The notes under the pieces were generated by a model. The model was not told where the DNA came from, made no database searches, and saw only the letters and a list, made by a program, of their open reading frames with translations. A stretch of 64,000 bases of DNA, from the NCBI GenBank assembly GCA_025963715.1, contig JAOQAG010000021.1, forward strand, positions 1-64,000, in the 5' to 3' direction. A program made the position numbers and the translations under genes. Shown one piece after another: positions 25,687-34,395 of this stretch. The stretch's first letter is position 1. Each line of letters starts with the position of its first letter. The stretch is from Bacteroidota bacterium (lineage in GTDB: Bacteria; Bacteroidota; Bacteroidia; 2-12-FULL-35-15).

Positions 25687-26175
25687 TTATTTCTTTTTCG
25701 CCGTTTTTGCTTTTTTTACAACTTTCTTCACTTTTTTTGCCGCCGCTTTTTCAGCAGCACGCTCGGCATCCAGCTTAATGTTGTATTTAATATCTCTCCA
25801 GTATTCGTGGCCGTAGCTCACAAAGATCTCATCACCGGCTTTGATGTTTTTTTCAGCTTTGATCCAGCCGCGGTTTTTCCAGATCTCGTAACTGCAATTA
25901 TTGTTCAGTCCCGGAATGCGGGTAATTCCTTTTGCATCGTTTGCATAACGCGCCAGTTCGTCGGGCGTGTAATACGCATCCACACATTTTTTTTTGCTGA
26001 TATAAAACGCATAACCGTAAATATCCTTTTCCGCTCTGATATCCAGTTCGGCTTCCGTGATCACTTCGCCAAGATATTCAACAATGCGTTCACCTTTTTT
26101 TACATCACGTTTTGTAAATAAGCCTTTTCCGGAGTTGGGAATGGTTGATTTTTTTACTGCCAGGTCGTCGTTCAT
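25687..26175 (-). CDS. SET-domain protein with lysine/alanine-rich tail
   Basis: A 162-residue putative protein-lysine methyltransferase. The SET core runs from about residue 8 to 125: 'IPNSGKGLFTKRDVKKGE' at the start, 'VEYLGEVI', the pseudoknot-forming 'INNNC'-type block 'RIPGLNNNCSYE' and 'IKAGDEIFVSYGHEYW' in place of the eukaryotic 'GEELTYDY'. Residues about 135-162 form a histone-H1-like tail rich in KK and AA ('VKKVVKKAKTAKKK'), which could bind DNA or be a substrate. Family members are common in Bacteroidota; targets are unknown. Confidence 0.85.
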   Translation of the reverse strand: MNDDLAVKKSTIPNSGKGLFTKRDVKKGERIVEYLGEVITEAELDIRAEKDIYGYAFYISKKKCVDAYYTPDELARYANDAKGITRIPGLNNNCSYEIWKNRGWIKAEKNIKAGDEIFVSYGHEYWRDIKYNIKLDAERAAEKAAAKKVKKVVKKAKTAKKK

Positions 26176-26220
26176 AGATTAGTTTTAAGAAGGCGCAAAT
26201 ATAACAGAATATTATGCTTT

Positions 26221-27132
26221 TCAGCTTTCCGGATCCATCTTTATTTGAGCAATGTGTTGTGGCAGATCGTAGTTGGCGCAAAGCTCCTTCATCTTTTTTG
26301 AAAGCGCGCCGGAGTAGTACGCCGGAAGCCCGTTTGATTGTGCAAACAAGCGCTGATATTTTTCTACCAGCTGCGGATAATGTTTTTCGATGGCACGGAA
26401 TACCAATGTTTTGCTGTCGGATGGTCCGTTGCCAAACAACGTGATCCCGGCAGGAAAAATATAGCCTGCGCCTGCTTCCTTAAATGTAGCAACCATTTTC
26501 TCCAGGTGTTCCCCTGTATCCGAAATATAAGGGATCAGCGGCATCAGGCTTACACCGCTCAAAAAACCGGATTGGATCACCGTTCTCATTGTTTCCAGTC
26601 GTGTGGATGGTGGAGGAGCGCCGGGTTCAAAAATATGCGCAATGTGATCGTCAATAGTAGAAAACGAAAACGTAATAATAGCTTTCTGCGATAATACCGG
26701 AGCCAGGTCCGCAGGCAGGATCGCCTGTTCATTGATCTGTTGCAGCAAGTCAAGATCCCGCAATACCAGGTCCGATTTAGTGATCACGTGAATGGGAAAA
26801 CGGTGTTTTAAAATTACGCCAAGTAATTGTCGTGTCAGCTCCGTTTCTTTTTCAAATTGCAAATACGGATCGGTGGCCGAGGATAACACAATGATCCCGA
26901 ATTGTCCTTTTTTTGCGCGGTTAAACAATTGTTTATCCAGCAATTCCACCGCATTGGCTTTTACCGAAAGCTTTTGCTCCATGTGTTCGCCGTACCTGCT
27001 TCCGCGGATGTAGCAGTACAAACAATTGAAGGAACAGCCGCTGTAGGGATTAACGGTGTAATCGTCGAGGAACCAGGGATCCCGGCGCTTTGTTTTATTC
27101 AGGATCGTTTTAACCTGTATATTTTCCGGCAT
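26221..27132 (-). CDS. Radical SAM protein related to spore photoproduct lyase / PA0069 family
   Basis: A 303-residue radical SAM enzyme. The 4Fe-4S cluster cysteines are C33, C37 and C40 in 'NPYSGCSFNCLYCYIRG' (CxxxCxxC). The family-typical 'VLSSATDPYLQFEKE', 'LTRQLLGVILKHRFPIHVIT' and 'ITFSFSTIDD' follow. This group is often labelled DNA repair photolyase-like, but the actual substrate is not established. Its start (ATG 27132; a TTG six codons upstream is less likely) overlaps the HEAT-repeat/AlkD-like gene by 23 bp, so the two are translated together. Confidence 0.88.
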   Translation of the reverse strand: MPENIQVKTILNKTKRRDPWFLDDYTVNPYSGCSFNCLYCYIRGSRYGEHMEQKLSVKANAVELLDKQLFNRAKKGQFGIIVLSSATDPYLQFEKETELTRQLLGVILKHRFPIHVITKSDLVLRDLDLLQQINEQAILPADLAPVLSQKAIITFSFSTIDDHIAHIFEPGAPPPSTRLETMRTVIQSGFLSGVSLMPLIPYISDTGEHLEKMVATFKEAGAGYIFPAGITLFGNGPSDSKTLVFRAIEKHYPQLVEKYQRLFAQSNGLPAYYSGALSKKMKELCANYDLPQHIAQIKMDPES

Positions 27133-27841
27133 ATTTGGAGGTACGGCCAAGGCCGATCTTTATTTTAGTTTTGAACCATTGTTTTACCTGCGGATCGGTT
27201 TCCAGCTGTTGCTGATGTGCGGCAATAAGATCCGGATAAAATTTTGCCGTAGTTTTTGCCGCCCAGCCAATTCCTTTTTTTGTATGAAATTCAGTGCTGT
27301 TGCTCAGCGACAGTAAAAGCGTAAATACTTGTTGCACATATTGTTTTTTCAAACCTTTTTTTATGGCGTAATGTGCGGCAACGCCAATACAGCGGACAAT
27401 CCATTTGTTTTCGTGTGTGCTCATTTTGTGCAGCACTGCAATTGTTTTTTCCGGCTGTGTGAGCAATGCAAATCCCAGTACCCGTTCGCCGATGATATCG
27501 CATACAAACCATTCATCGCCATCAATTATGTATTTTATTGCGTGCTCCACCGACGATTGAAAATGGCCGTTCAGCCGTAGCTGCAACATAATTCCTGAAA
27601 GCACATTGCCGCCCAGCTCGTGCAATTCGATGATTTTATCGGTAACGGTTAATTGTTCGTTTATCGGAATTGTTTTATAAAGTTCAGCCGCAGCGTATTC
27701 GAGTAATGGGAATTTTATTTTCTTTTTGAGGATGCCGGCCTGGAGTTGTTTTACAAATTCGTCGTTTTTTTGCGGAGTGTAATTTTGAATAATGGGGTCC
27801 AGCAAATTTTTGACGGTGGCTTTTGACGTAATTATTTCCAT
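27110..27841 (-). CDS. HEAT-repeat protein, probable DNA alkylation repair (AlkD-like) family
   Basis: A 243-residue all-helical protein. Paired helices such as 'FPLLEYAAAELYKTIPINE' and 'KWIVRCIGVAAHYAIKKG', and 'TKKGIGWAAKTTAKFYPDL' near the C-terminus, match the AlkD/DNA-alkylation-repair pattern of HEAT-like repeats. AlkD-type proteins bind alkylated DNA by an electropositive concave face. I cannot confirm the catalytic Trp/Asp residues by eye. It is first in a two-gene unit with the radical SAM protein, and a joint role in nucleic-acid repair is inferred from that. Confidence 0.68.
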   Translation of the reverse strand: MEIITSKATVKNLLDPIIQNYTPQKNDEFVKQLQAGILKKKIKFPLLEYAAAELYKTIPINEQLTVTDKIIELHELGGNVLSGIMLQLRLNGHFQSSVEHAIKYIIDGDEWFVCDIIGERVLGFALLTQPEKTIAVLHKMSTHENKWIVRCIGVAAHYAIKKGLKKQYVQQVFTLLLSLSNSTEFHTKKGIGWAAKTTAKFYPDLIAAHQQQLETDPQVKQWFKTKIKIGLGRTSKYAGKYTG

Positions 27842-28087
27842 TTCCGGATTCTGATTTTTTGCTGGATTTTCTACCGGTAAAGATACTTTTTTATTTAAAA
27901 ATCTGGCCGTGTCAAAACTGGCCGAGCGTAATTATAAATTGTTTAATAACAGGCTGATAGCATTTTTTATATTTAATAATAAATTTGTATAATTAATTGA
28001 TTTTGTTTTAGTTATGTCATTTATATAAACTTTATTAATAAATAAATTAAATAATTGTCTTCCGGATAAAAAAGTCGGAAAAATCCC

Positions 28088-28117
28088 TTGCCGTAACAAA
28101 AAAATGTCGTATATTTG
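28088..28117 (+). promoter_or_regulatory. Bacteroidota sigma-A promoter of rpsA
   Basis: TTG at 28088-28090, a 19-nt spacer and TATATTTG at 28110-28117, an exact consensus. Upstream (27842-28087) the DNA is very A+T-rich with no gene. Confidence 0.85.
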
Positions 28118-28254
28118 CATCCCTTTTAATCAAAAAGGAATTTAAATAATCAATAGTATTAACCCTCTTCAATTACCTAAAAAACAAGTAATTGGATACA
28201 AAAAATCAAGAATATTCCCTGCAAAGGGATTATTTTAGAAAGAAAAAAACAAAG
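28118..28254 (+). promoter_or_regulatory. Leader of rpsA with two small hairpins
   Basis: The 5' untranslated region is about 130 nt, long for this window. It contains CCTTTT/AAAAGG (28122-28138) and TCCCT-GCAA-AGGGA (28216-28229). Ribosomal protein S1 commonly regulates its own mRNA in other bacteria, so an autoregulatory site here is plausible but not shown. Confidence 0.4.
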
Positions 28255-30072
28255 ATGTCTGAAACATTATCAGCTCCTGTGGAGCTAGAAGCATTCGACT
28301 GGAACGCAGTTGGAAAAAAAGGTGAAGGTTATTCAAAAGATGAGCGCGAACAATTGGAAGCGATCTATGAGAAAACCTTAAAATCAGTAGCCGCAAACGA
28401 AATTATCGACGGAAAAGTTGTTTCTAAAAACAGCAAAGAAGTAGTGGTGAACATCGGTTACAAATCCGACGGTGTAGTTCAGTTAACAGAATTCCGTTAC
28501 AATCCTGATCTGAAAGTTGGCGATACTGTAGAAGTATACGTAGAAAGCCAGGAAGATAAAAGCGGTCAGTTGATCCTTTCTCACAAAACGGCTCGTGCCA
28601 TGAAATCGTGGGATCGTGTTAACCAGGCGCTTAACAATGACGAAATTATCAAAGGATACGTTAAATGCCGTACAAAAGGCGGTCTTATCGCTGATGTATT
28701 TGGTATTGAAGCATTCTTACCGGGATCACAAATTGATGTGAAACCAATCCGTGATTACGATGTGTATGTAGGTAAAACAATGGAATTCAAAGTTGTGAAA
28801 ATCAACAACGAATTTAAAAACGTTGTGGTTTCCCACAAAGCACTGATCGAAGCGGAATTAGAGCAACAGAAAAAAGAGATCATCTCCAAATTGGAAAAAG
28901 GACAAGTATTGGAAGGTACTGTTAAAAATATCACTTCTTACGGTGTGTTCATCGATTTAGGTGGTGTTGATGGTTTGATCCACATTACTGATTTATCATG
29001 GGGACGTATCAACCACCCGGAAGAAATTGTTAAATTAGATCAGAAAATCAACGTGGTAATCCTTGATTTCGATAACGAGAAAAAACGTATCGCATTAGGA
29101 TTAAAACAACTTTCCGCTCATCCCTGGGATGCATTGAAAGCTGATTTAGCTGTAGGTGATAAAGTAAAAGGAAAAGTAGTTGTGATCGCTGATTACGGTG
29201 CTTTTGTTGAGATCGCACCAGGAGTAGAAGGTTTGATCCACGTATCAGAAATGAGCTGGAGCCAGCATTTACGTACTGCACACGATTTCTTAAAAGTAGG
29301 TGATGAAGTAGAAGCTGTTGTATTGACATTAGACCGTGAAGAGCGCAAAATGTCATTGGGTATTAAACAATTGATGCCTGATCCCTGGAATGGCGTTATT
29401 GAAAAATATGCAAAAGGCACGAAACACGCTGCAACTGTTCGCAACTTTACCAACTTCGGTATTTTTGTTGAGTTAGAAGAAGGTGTTGATGGTTTGATCC
29501 ACATTTCTGACTTATCATGGTCTAAAAAAATCAAACATCCATCAGAATTCACTAAAATCGGTGATAAAATTGATGTAGTTGTTTTAGAGATCGATGGTGA
29601 AAACCGCAGATTGAGCTTAGGCCACAAACAATTGGAAGAAAATCCATGGGATGTATTTGAAACAGTGTTCACACTGGATTCAATCCACCAGGGAACGATC
29701 ATCAACATCATGGATAAAGGTGCTATCATCTCTATGCCATACGGTGTTGAAGCATTTGCTCCAACACGCCACCTGATCAAAGCGGATGGTACATCTGCGA
29801 AAGTGGAAGAAGTGTTGGATTTCAAAGTGATCGAATTCAATAAAGAAAACAAAAAAATCATTGTATCTCATAGCAAAATCAACGAAGAAGTAGCTCACAA
29901 CGAAAGAGTAGCTGTTTCTGACGCGAAAAAAGCAGAGAAAGATGAAACAGAGAAAGCTGTTAAAAAAGTAAAAAGCAGTGTTGAGAAATCAACATTAGGT
30001 GATTTGGATGTTCTTTCTAATCTGAAAGCAGATATGGAAGAAACAGAAAAAAAATCTAAAAAATCTGAGTAA
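28255..30072 (+). CDS. rpsA: 30S ribosomal protein S1
   Basis: A 605-residue RNA-binding protein with six S1/OB-fold repeats. Examples are 'GTVKNITSYGVFIDLGGVDG', 'GKVVVIADYGAFVEI' and 'ATVRNFTNFGIFVELEEGVD', each followed by 'GLIHISDLSW'-type strands. A charged C-terminal tail begins near residue 545. I choose the ATG giving MSETLSAPVELEAF; a TTG 21 codons upstream is in frame but would put translated sequence through the leader hairpin. In Bacteroidota, where Shine-Dalgarno sequences are rare, S1 is expected to matter strongly for initiation. Confidence 0.96.
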   Translation: MSETLSAPVELEAFDWNAVGKKGEGYSKDEREQLEAIYEKTLKSVAANEIIDGKVVSKNSKEVVVNIGYKSDGVVQLTEFRYNPDLKVGDTVEVYVESQEDKSGQLILSHKTARAMKSWDRVNQALNNDEIIKGYVKCRTKGGLIADVFGIEAFLPGSQIDVKPIRDYDVYVGKTMEFKVVKINNEFKNVVVSHKALIEAELEQQKKEIISKLEKGQVLEGTVKNITSYGVFIDLGGVDGLIHITDLSWGRINHPEEIVKLDQKINVVILDFDNEKKRIALGLKQLSAHPWDALKADLAVGDKVKGKVVVIADYGAFVEIAPGVEGLIHVSEMSWSQHLRTAHDFLKVGDEVEAVVLTLDREERKMSLGIKQLMPDPWNGVIEKYAKGTKHAATVRNFTNFGIFVELEEGVDGLIHISDLSWSKKIKHPSEFTKIGDKIDVVVLEIDGENRRLSLGHKQLEENPWDVFETVFTLDSIHQGTIINIMDKGAIISMPYGVEAFAPTRHLIKADGTSAKVEEVLDFKVIEFNKENKKIIVSHSKINEEVAHNERVAVSDAKKAEKDETEKAVKKVKSSVEKSTLGDLDVLSNLKADMEETEKKSKKSE

Positions 30073-30141
30073 TACTTAAATACATTTTATGATTGCATAC
30101 ACGCATCATAGAATCTGAAAATCACGCCATGGTTTTTGGAG

Positions 30142-30175
30142 AAAATGCCCCGAGAGATCGGGGCATTTTTATTTT
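30142..30175 (+). terminator. Rho-independent terminator after rpsA
   Basis: Perfect 12-bp stem AAAATGCCCCGA / TCGGGGCATTTT with a GAGA loop, followed by T-rich sequence, about 70 nt after the rpsA stop. Confidence 0.92.
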
Positions 30176-30486
30176 AACACAGAGTTAGGAGAGAAGACAG
30201 AGTTGCACAGAGAAGGCTAGAGGTTGTTGTATTTACCGCAAAGGCGCAAAGAAGACGCAGAGTTCGCGGAGGAGGTATGTACTTAACACAGAAAAAAGCT
30301 TGTCATCCCGGGCCTGACCCGGGATCTCACAAATGTTTTCAGGATGCGATGGCCCTGCTGCTGGCTTGTATTCATAAAAGCCACAGGTTCACAGATAAAA
30401 TCGCAAAGCAATTTTTGATAATCAGCGAAATCCATTGTCATTTTTTAATCTGTGAATCTGTGGCAAAAAAAGGTATCAATTTACTC
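30176..30486. repeat. Intergenic repeat mosaic between rpsA and a T9SS cargo gene
   Basis: No gene. It holds ACCGCAAAGGCGCAAAGAAG and CGCAGAGTTCGCGGAG words (30236-30272; the same words recur at 31574-31610 and 56632-56672). Palindrome ATCCCGGG-CCTGA-CCCGGGAT (30305-30325) has a flank like 8276-8294. A loose CACAGGTTCACAGATAAAAT / AATCTGTGAATCTGTGG inverted pair lies at 30382-30465. Confidence 0.6.
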
Positions 30487-31569
30487 TTAGTGATTAACCA
30501 CTACCCGCTTTACAACAGCGCTGTTACCATCCGAGATTTTTACCATATACACGCCATTGCTAATGCCGTTCACAGGTATCAGCAATTTGTTGGCGCCAAC
30601 CGGGTATGTTTCATCCGATCCATAAACCGAAGCGCCCAATACATTTACAATTGAAATGTTTAGAGGCTGCTCAGCTGTGGTATAAAATTCAAGAGTGATG
30701 TTATCGCTTGCCGGATTAGGATAGGCCGTTAATTCGTTTACAGCTGCGTTTTGTTCATTGATCCCTAATAATATTACAGGTACACAATCGGATGTATCCG
30801 CGCAACCGTTCAGGCTTACAACTACTGCATAATTGTAGGTTACATTCCCAACCGTAGGCACCACATCGGGTAAAGTATCTCCCGGAACAGCAGCAAAACC
30901 ATTATTGCAATCAATCCATTGATAAGAAATGTTTTGAGCATAATAGTGAGTGGAAGAGCCATAAATGCCGCAACTACATGTAGATATATTTTGGAAAGCA
31001 TCAATCAGTGTGGAGCCCAGTACATCAATATGCGTTGTTACCAGGCTGTCGCAGCCATATCTGAATGTCGCCAGCGTATCAATGTGAGCTCCATTTGTAG
31101 AATAAAAATGGTTGCCTACGGCAAAGCTATCGCCGGGACAAATGGAAATGTATTGATCGTGATAGAGGCTCGAAATATAATATTGAAGATGGGTGTGTAC
31201 AATACTGTCGCAACCGCTTGCAGCAACAAGTGTATCGTGATAGAAACCATTTGTAGTGTGTACATGCGTTCCTACTGTTATGTGTACACTCATTGAACAG
31301 GGAGCAAATCCCTGGGTCGTTTGTATCGGTGCGCGTACGGTAAGATTGGTGGTTACAATACTATCGCAGCCGCTTACCGCGGTTAATGTATCGGAATACG
31401 TGCTGCTTGTATTGTATGTATGCGTTCCTACGATAATATTATCGCCAAAACACACAGTAAGCGATTGCGTATAGGTAAGCACACATCCGCGGGATGATTG
31501 CGCTTTGGACGCTATAGGAAGCATACCTGCAATAATAAAAATGAAGAATGGGAGTAGTTGTTTTTTCAT
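30487..31569 (-). CDS. T9SS-secreted repeat protein
   Basis: A 360-residue exported protein with a Sec signal peptide (ending SKAQ near residue 24). It has four imperfect repeats of about 55-60 residues marked by 'GCDSIVTTxL' and 'CxGDxxxVGxHxYxTxxxYxDTL', a pattern seen in many Bacteroidota surface proteins. It ends in a type A T9SS sorting domain ('TAYPNPASDNITLEF' to 'KISDGNSAVVKRVVVNH'). It should be displayed or released at the outer surface. Several cysteines probably form disulfides. Binding partner unknown. Confidence 0.85.
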   Translation of the reverse strand: MKKQLLPFFIFIIAGMLPIASKAQSSRGCVLTYTQSLTVCFGDNIIVGTHTYNTSSTYSDTLTAVSGCDSIVTTNLTVRAPIQTTQGFAPCSMSVHITVGTHVHTTNGFYHDTLVAASGCDSIVHTHLQYYISSLYHDQYISICPGDSFAVGNHFYSTNGAHIDTLATFRYGCDSLVTTHIDVLGSTLIDAFQNISTCSCGIYGSSTHYYAQNISYQWIDCNNGFAAVPGDTLPDVVPTVGNVTYNYAVVVSLNGCADTSDCVPVILLGINEQNAAVNELTAYPNPASDNITLEFYTTAEQPLNISIVNVLGASVYGSDETYPVGANKLLIPVNGISNGVYMVKISDGNSAVVKRVVVNH

Positions 31570-31660
31570 AAGCAGTTGATTTTACCGCAGAGAACGCAAA
31601 GAAAGCGCAGGGGCCGCGAAGGTTTTTTTATTTTATTTTTTATTGTTTACTTTTTTTAAT

Positions 31661-31702
<42 letters not shown>

Positions 31703-31708
31703 TGTCCA

Positions 31709-33811
31709 CTATTTATTAACGATCATTCGTTTTGAAATTCCGTTTTTTTCATCGGCAATCCGCACAATGTATACACCGTTGCTGAGGTTTTTAGTATCTA
31801 ATAACATGCTGTTTTCTCCCTGTGGATATATTGTTTTCCCATAATCAGCAACCGTTTCGCCCAGCACATTTAAGATGGAAATTGTTAATGGTTTCACTGA
31901 GTTATTGGTGAAATGCAGCGTTAACGGATCTGCAGCGGGATTCGGATAAAGGTTCAGTTCTGAGATCAGCTCATTCAGATCGGTAATGCCGGAAGTCAGG
32001 TCGATGTTGATATCATCCAGGTAGATATTGTTACCGCCGTTGGATGTAAACACAAATTTAAAGCGGAACCCGGAAGTTAGATAGGTTGCAGGAATGCTCA
32101 CCGTACCTTGCTGCCACTGACTGGCAAGTGTGGGTGTAAAGGGCGTGCTTTGCAGCGGCGAGGTTTCAAGCGCTGCGCCCACCAGGTTCAAACGCTGGAT
32201 CCAGGTATTGTTGCAATCTTTGGTAATGTATACCTGCAGCTGATCGGCATTTGCCGAATCTTTGCGCGCAAAGGCATATTTGAACCGAAAGCTCAGGGTG
32301 CCTGCACCGCTTAGATTGATGATCGGGCTGATCAGCTCATCCCTGGTATTCATTGAATTGCTGAAATTATCGAGCATCACAGATTTGGCGCCGCTGCAGG
32401 CTGCTGCCGATGTTAATTGCCAATCGTTGATGGTATCAAAGCTGTTGGCAAACCAATCCGGGCCATTTAAAGATGCTGTTGATTCATAACCTTCCGTAAA
32501 CGGATATGCGGCACCGGAATTTGGAAGCACCGAAATCAGGTTTGTTTTGGTAATGCTCGCCGAATCGGTGCCGTTTACCACTTTTAAGGTAACCGGGTAC
32601 ACGCCGGGGCTTGCATAAATAATGGTTGGCGAAGCTGCCGTGGAGCTTGCTGGCGTTCCGCCCGGGAATAACCATTGCACCGATGTGAACGTACCGTTGT
32701 AGGAAGTATTGGTAAACAGGACCTGGTTGCTGCCTGCGGTCTGGCACACCACCGTTTTGTTGCTGGTAAAATCCGCACTGCACAGCGGCCCCGGTGTGGT
32801 ATAAACGCCTGTTGCAATAAGGTTGGCGGTTTGCCATAAATTATTGCGGTGCGCAATGGTATCGTTCAGGCAGGCCAACATGCGCGCTTTTTGTCCGTAC
32901 GTGAACATGCGGTTGCAATAGGAATAATCCATTGTGTTTTGCACATTGTCCATCGTATTACCGCAAGAATGCCCGCTTAAATTGCAGGTAAGCCAGCCAA
33001 TGGTAGGCGGTGTATCGGCAACAAGGTCATCGATATTGCAATCTTTGGCAGTATCCGCGCAAGGGTAATAATAAAAATTTGGAACGTTGTTGCCGCCCCA
33101 GATGTGCTGTAAATTCAGGTAATGCCCGCACTCATGCGCCAGCGCCACCGATTGTGTATAGGTGGAAGTACCGATGCTCCCCATGTAACTGGAAGTAAGC
33201 ACAATGCCGTCCCAGGCCGGGATGGAATCTGCGTCGGCAGGCCACACACAATGCCCGGCCAGCCCCGCTGCATTTTGTACAATGTAAATGTTCAGGTATT
33301 TTTCGGGCGGCCAGTGGATCAGCGCTTTTACTGCATGATCGCCGGTATACGTGAGGGTAGAAGCGGTACGGGTAATGCCGCTGGTGCAATTCCCGTTCGG
33401 ATCTAATTGCGCCAGCCGGAACTCAATACCGCAATCCGCGTGCAGGGGCTTAAATACAGATACAATGGAAGCCGTATCGGCTAATTGTTTCCGGAATGTT
33501 TTGTTCAAAATATCGATGCCGTCTTTGATCTGCGCATCCGAAATATTTTCGGAGCCGTAATTATGGATCACGTGAACCACTACAGGAATAATATAAGTAG
33601 GAGGAGTGCTGCGGTTCTGGTAAAAGTCGTCCACGTATTTTTTTGTGAAAATTTCCAATAGTGAATCGCGTTTGATCACCGCCTGCGCGATCTTCGGATT
33701 GGCTTTTAAAGTGGCAATGCGCATTTCATCGGCACCACAGTGCAAATATTCCTGCGCAGAAACAATGGTTGCGAAAAGGGAGAAGGCGAAGAGGAGTAAA
33801 TTCTTTTTCAT
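31709..33811 (-). CDS. Secreted M43-family zinc metalloprotease with PKD and T9SS domains
   Basis: A 700-residue extracellular protease. A signal peptide (ending VSAQ) is followed by the M43 (pappalysin-type) domain with the zinc site 'ALAHECGHYLNLQHIWGG' (HExxHxxxxxH) near residue 230 and a following 'DLVADTPP'. A PKD domain follows ('FPGGTPASSTAASPTIIYAS', 'GVYPVTLKVVNGTDS', about 375-430). A jelly-roll-like domain ('IINLSGAGTLSFRFKYAF', about 500-600) leads to a type A sorting domain ('LYPNPAADPLTLHF' to 'KRMIVNK'). It is a typical nutrient-scavenging or surface-remodelling enzyme. Confidence 0.92.
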   Translation of the reverse strand: MKKNLLLFAFSLFATIVSAQEYLHCGADEMRIATLKANPKIAQAVIKRDSLLEIFTKKYVDDFYQNRSTPPTYIIPVVVHVIHNYGSENISDAQIKDGIDILNKTFRKQLADTASIVSVFKPLHADCGIEFRLAQLDPNGNCTSGITRTASTLTYTGDHAVKALIHWPPEKYLNIYIVQNAAGLAGHCVWPADADSIPAWDGIVLTSSYMGSIGTSTYTQSVALAHECGHYLNLQHIWGGNNVPNFYYYPCADTAKDCNIDDLVADTPPTIGWLTCNLSGHSCGNTMDNVQNTMDYSYCNRMFTYGQKARMLACLNDTIAHRNNLWQTANLIATGVYTTPGPLCSADFTSNKTVVCQTAGSNQVLFTNTSYNGTFTSVQWLFPGGTPASSTAASPTIIYASPGVYPVTLKVVNGTDSASITKTNLISVLPNSGAAYPFTEGYESTASLNGPDWFANSFDTINDWQLTSAAACSGAKSVMLDNFSNSMNTRDELISPIINLSGAGTLSFRFKYAFARKDSANADQLQVYITKDCNNTWIQRLNLVGAALETSPLQSTPFTPTLASQWQQGTVSIPATYLTSGFRFKFVFTSNGGNNIYLDDINIDLTSGITDLNELISELNLYPNPAADPLTLHFTNNSVKPLTISILNVLGETVADYGKTIYPQGENSMLLDTKNLSNGVYIVRIADEKNGISKRMIVNK

Positions 33812-33893
33812 GCTTTAAAATATTTGTATTAAAAATAAGTTTATTTTGCGAATGAATGGATGCGGATCGGGAATAAAAAATCAGATTTTAAAA

Positions 33894-34190
33894 ATGAAGA
33901 AAATCTTTAATATTTATATCGTATTTACGCTGGTGTATGTGGGGGTAGCCATAGCGCTGTTTTACGCCGGAAGTTCCGGATATAGCGTTTGTTTTTCACT
34001 GGAAGGAGTGTTCGTTGCATTTCCGCTCCTTGTGCTGGCTGGCCTGATTTTGTTGATCACGCTTATTGTTCAGAGGCTCAGAAAAGAAATGGAAAGTGCC
34101 CTGTTCCGGAAATATGCTTTGTTATTACTACTAAGCATAGCTGCTCCCTTTATTTTCCTGGTTATCCTTTTGTCCCAGTTGAGTTGTTAA
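33894..34190 (+). CDS. Small three-helix membrane protein, function unknown
   Basis: A 98-residue protein starting MKKIFNIYIVFTLVYVGVAI. Three hydrophobic stretches (about residues 4-26, 36-58 and 72-95) are separated by a basic loop 'QRLRKEMESALFRK'. A longer TTG-started frame begins 16 codons upstream, but the ATG before KKIF fits a membrane protein better. No family is recognised. It is divergent from the M43 protease gene and precedes pyrR by about 200 nt. Confidence 0.55.
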   Translation: MKKIFNIYIVFTLVYVGVAIALFYAGSSGYSVCFSLEGVFVAFPLLVLAGLILLITLIVQRLRKEMESALFRKYALLLLLSIAAPFIFLVILLSQLSC

Positions 34191-34331
34191 TTCCTGCAAA
34201 TTTCTATTCGCAGCAATGCAAGGACTTAAAAACGGGCACAATGGAAACTATATTTTAGAACAAACAGCTAAAGTATCCGCTATCGTTCTTTATTAAACCA
34301 GCCGTTCATTAAAAAAATGTAAATAAAACAG

Positions 34332-34393
34332 TAGGGAGCGAAGAGAAAATTAATTTATAAATTTCAGTAAATTTAAACTATATTTGCTCCCTA
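34332..34393 (+). promoter_or_regulatory. Promoter and flanking inverted repeat upstream of pyrR
   Basis: The -7 box TATATTTG (34379-34386) ends only 9 nt before the ATG at 34396. An 8-bp inverted repeat, TAGGGAGC (34332-34339) and GCTCCCTA (34386-34393), brackets the promoter. One arm overlaps the probable start of transcription and the start-codon region, so pairing or protein binding there could control pyrR-pyrB. Confidence 0.45.
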
Positions 34394-34395
34394 GT

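Noticed and set aside
28192-28254. TTG-started 21-codon extension of ribosomal protein S1
   Set aside because: The extension is not part of the S1 family N-terminus and covers a hairpin in the leader; ATG at 28255 is better.
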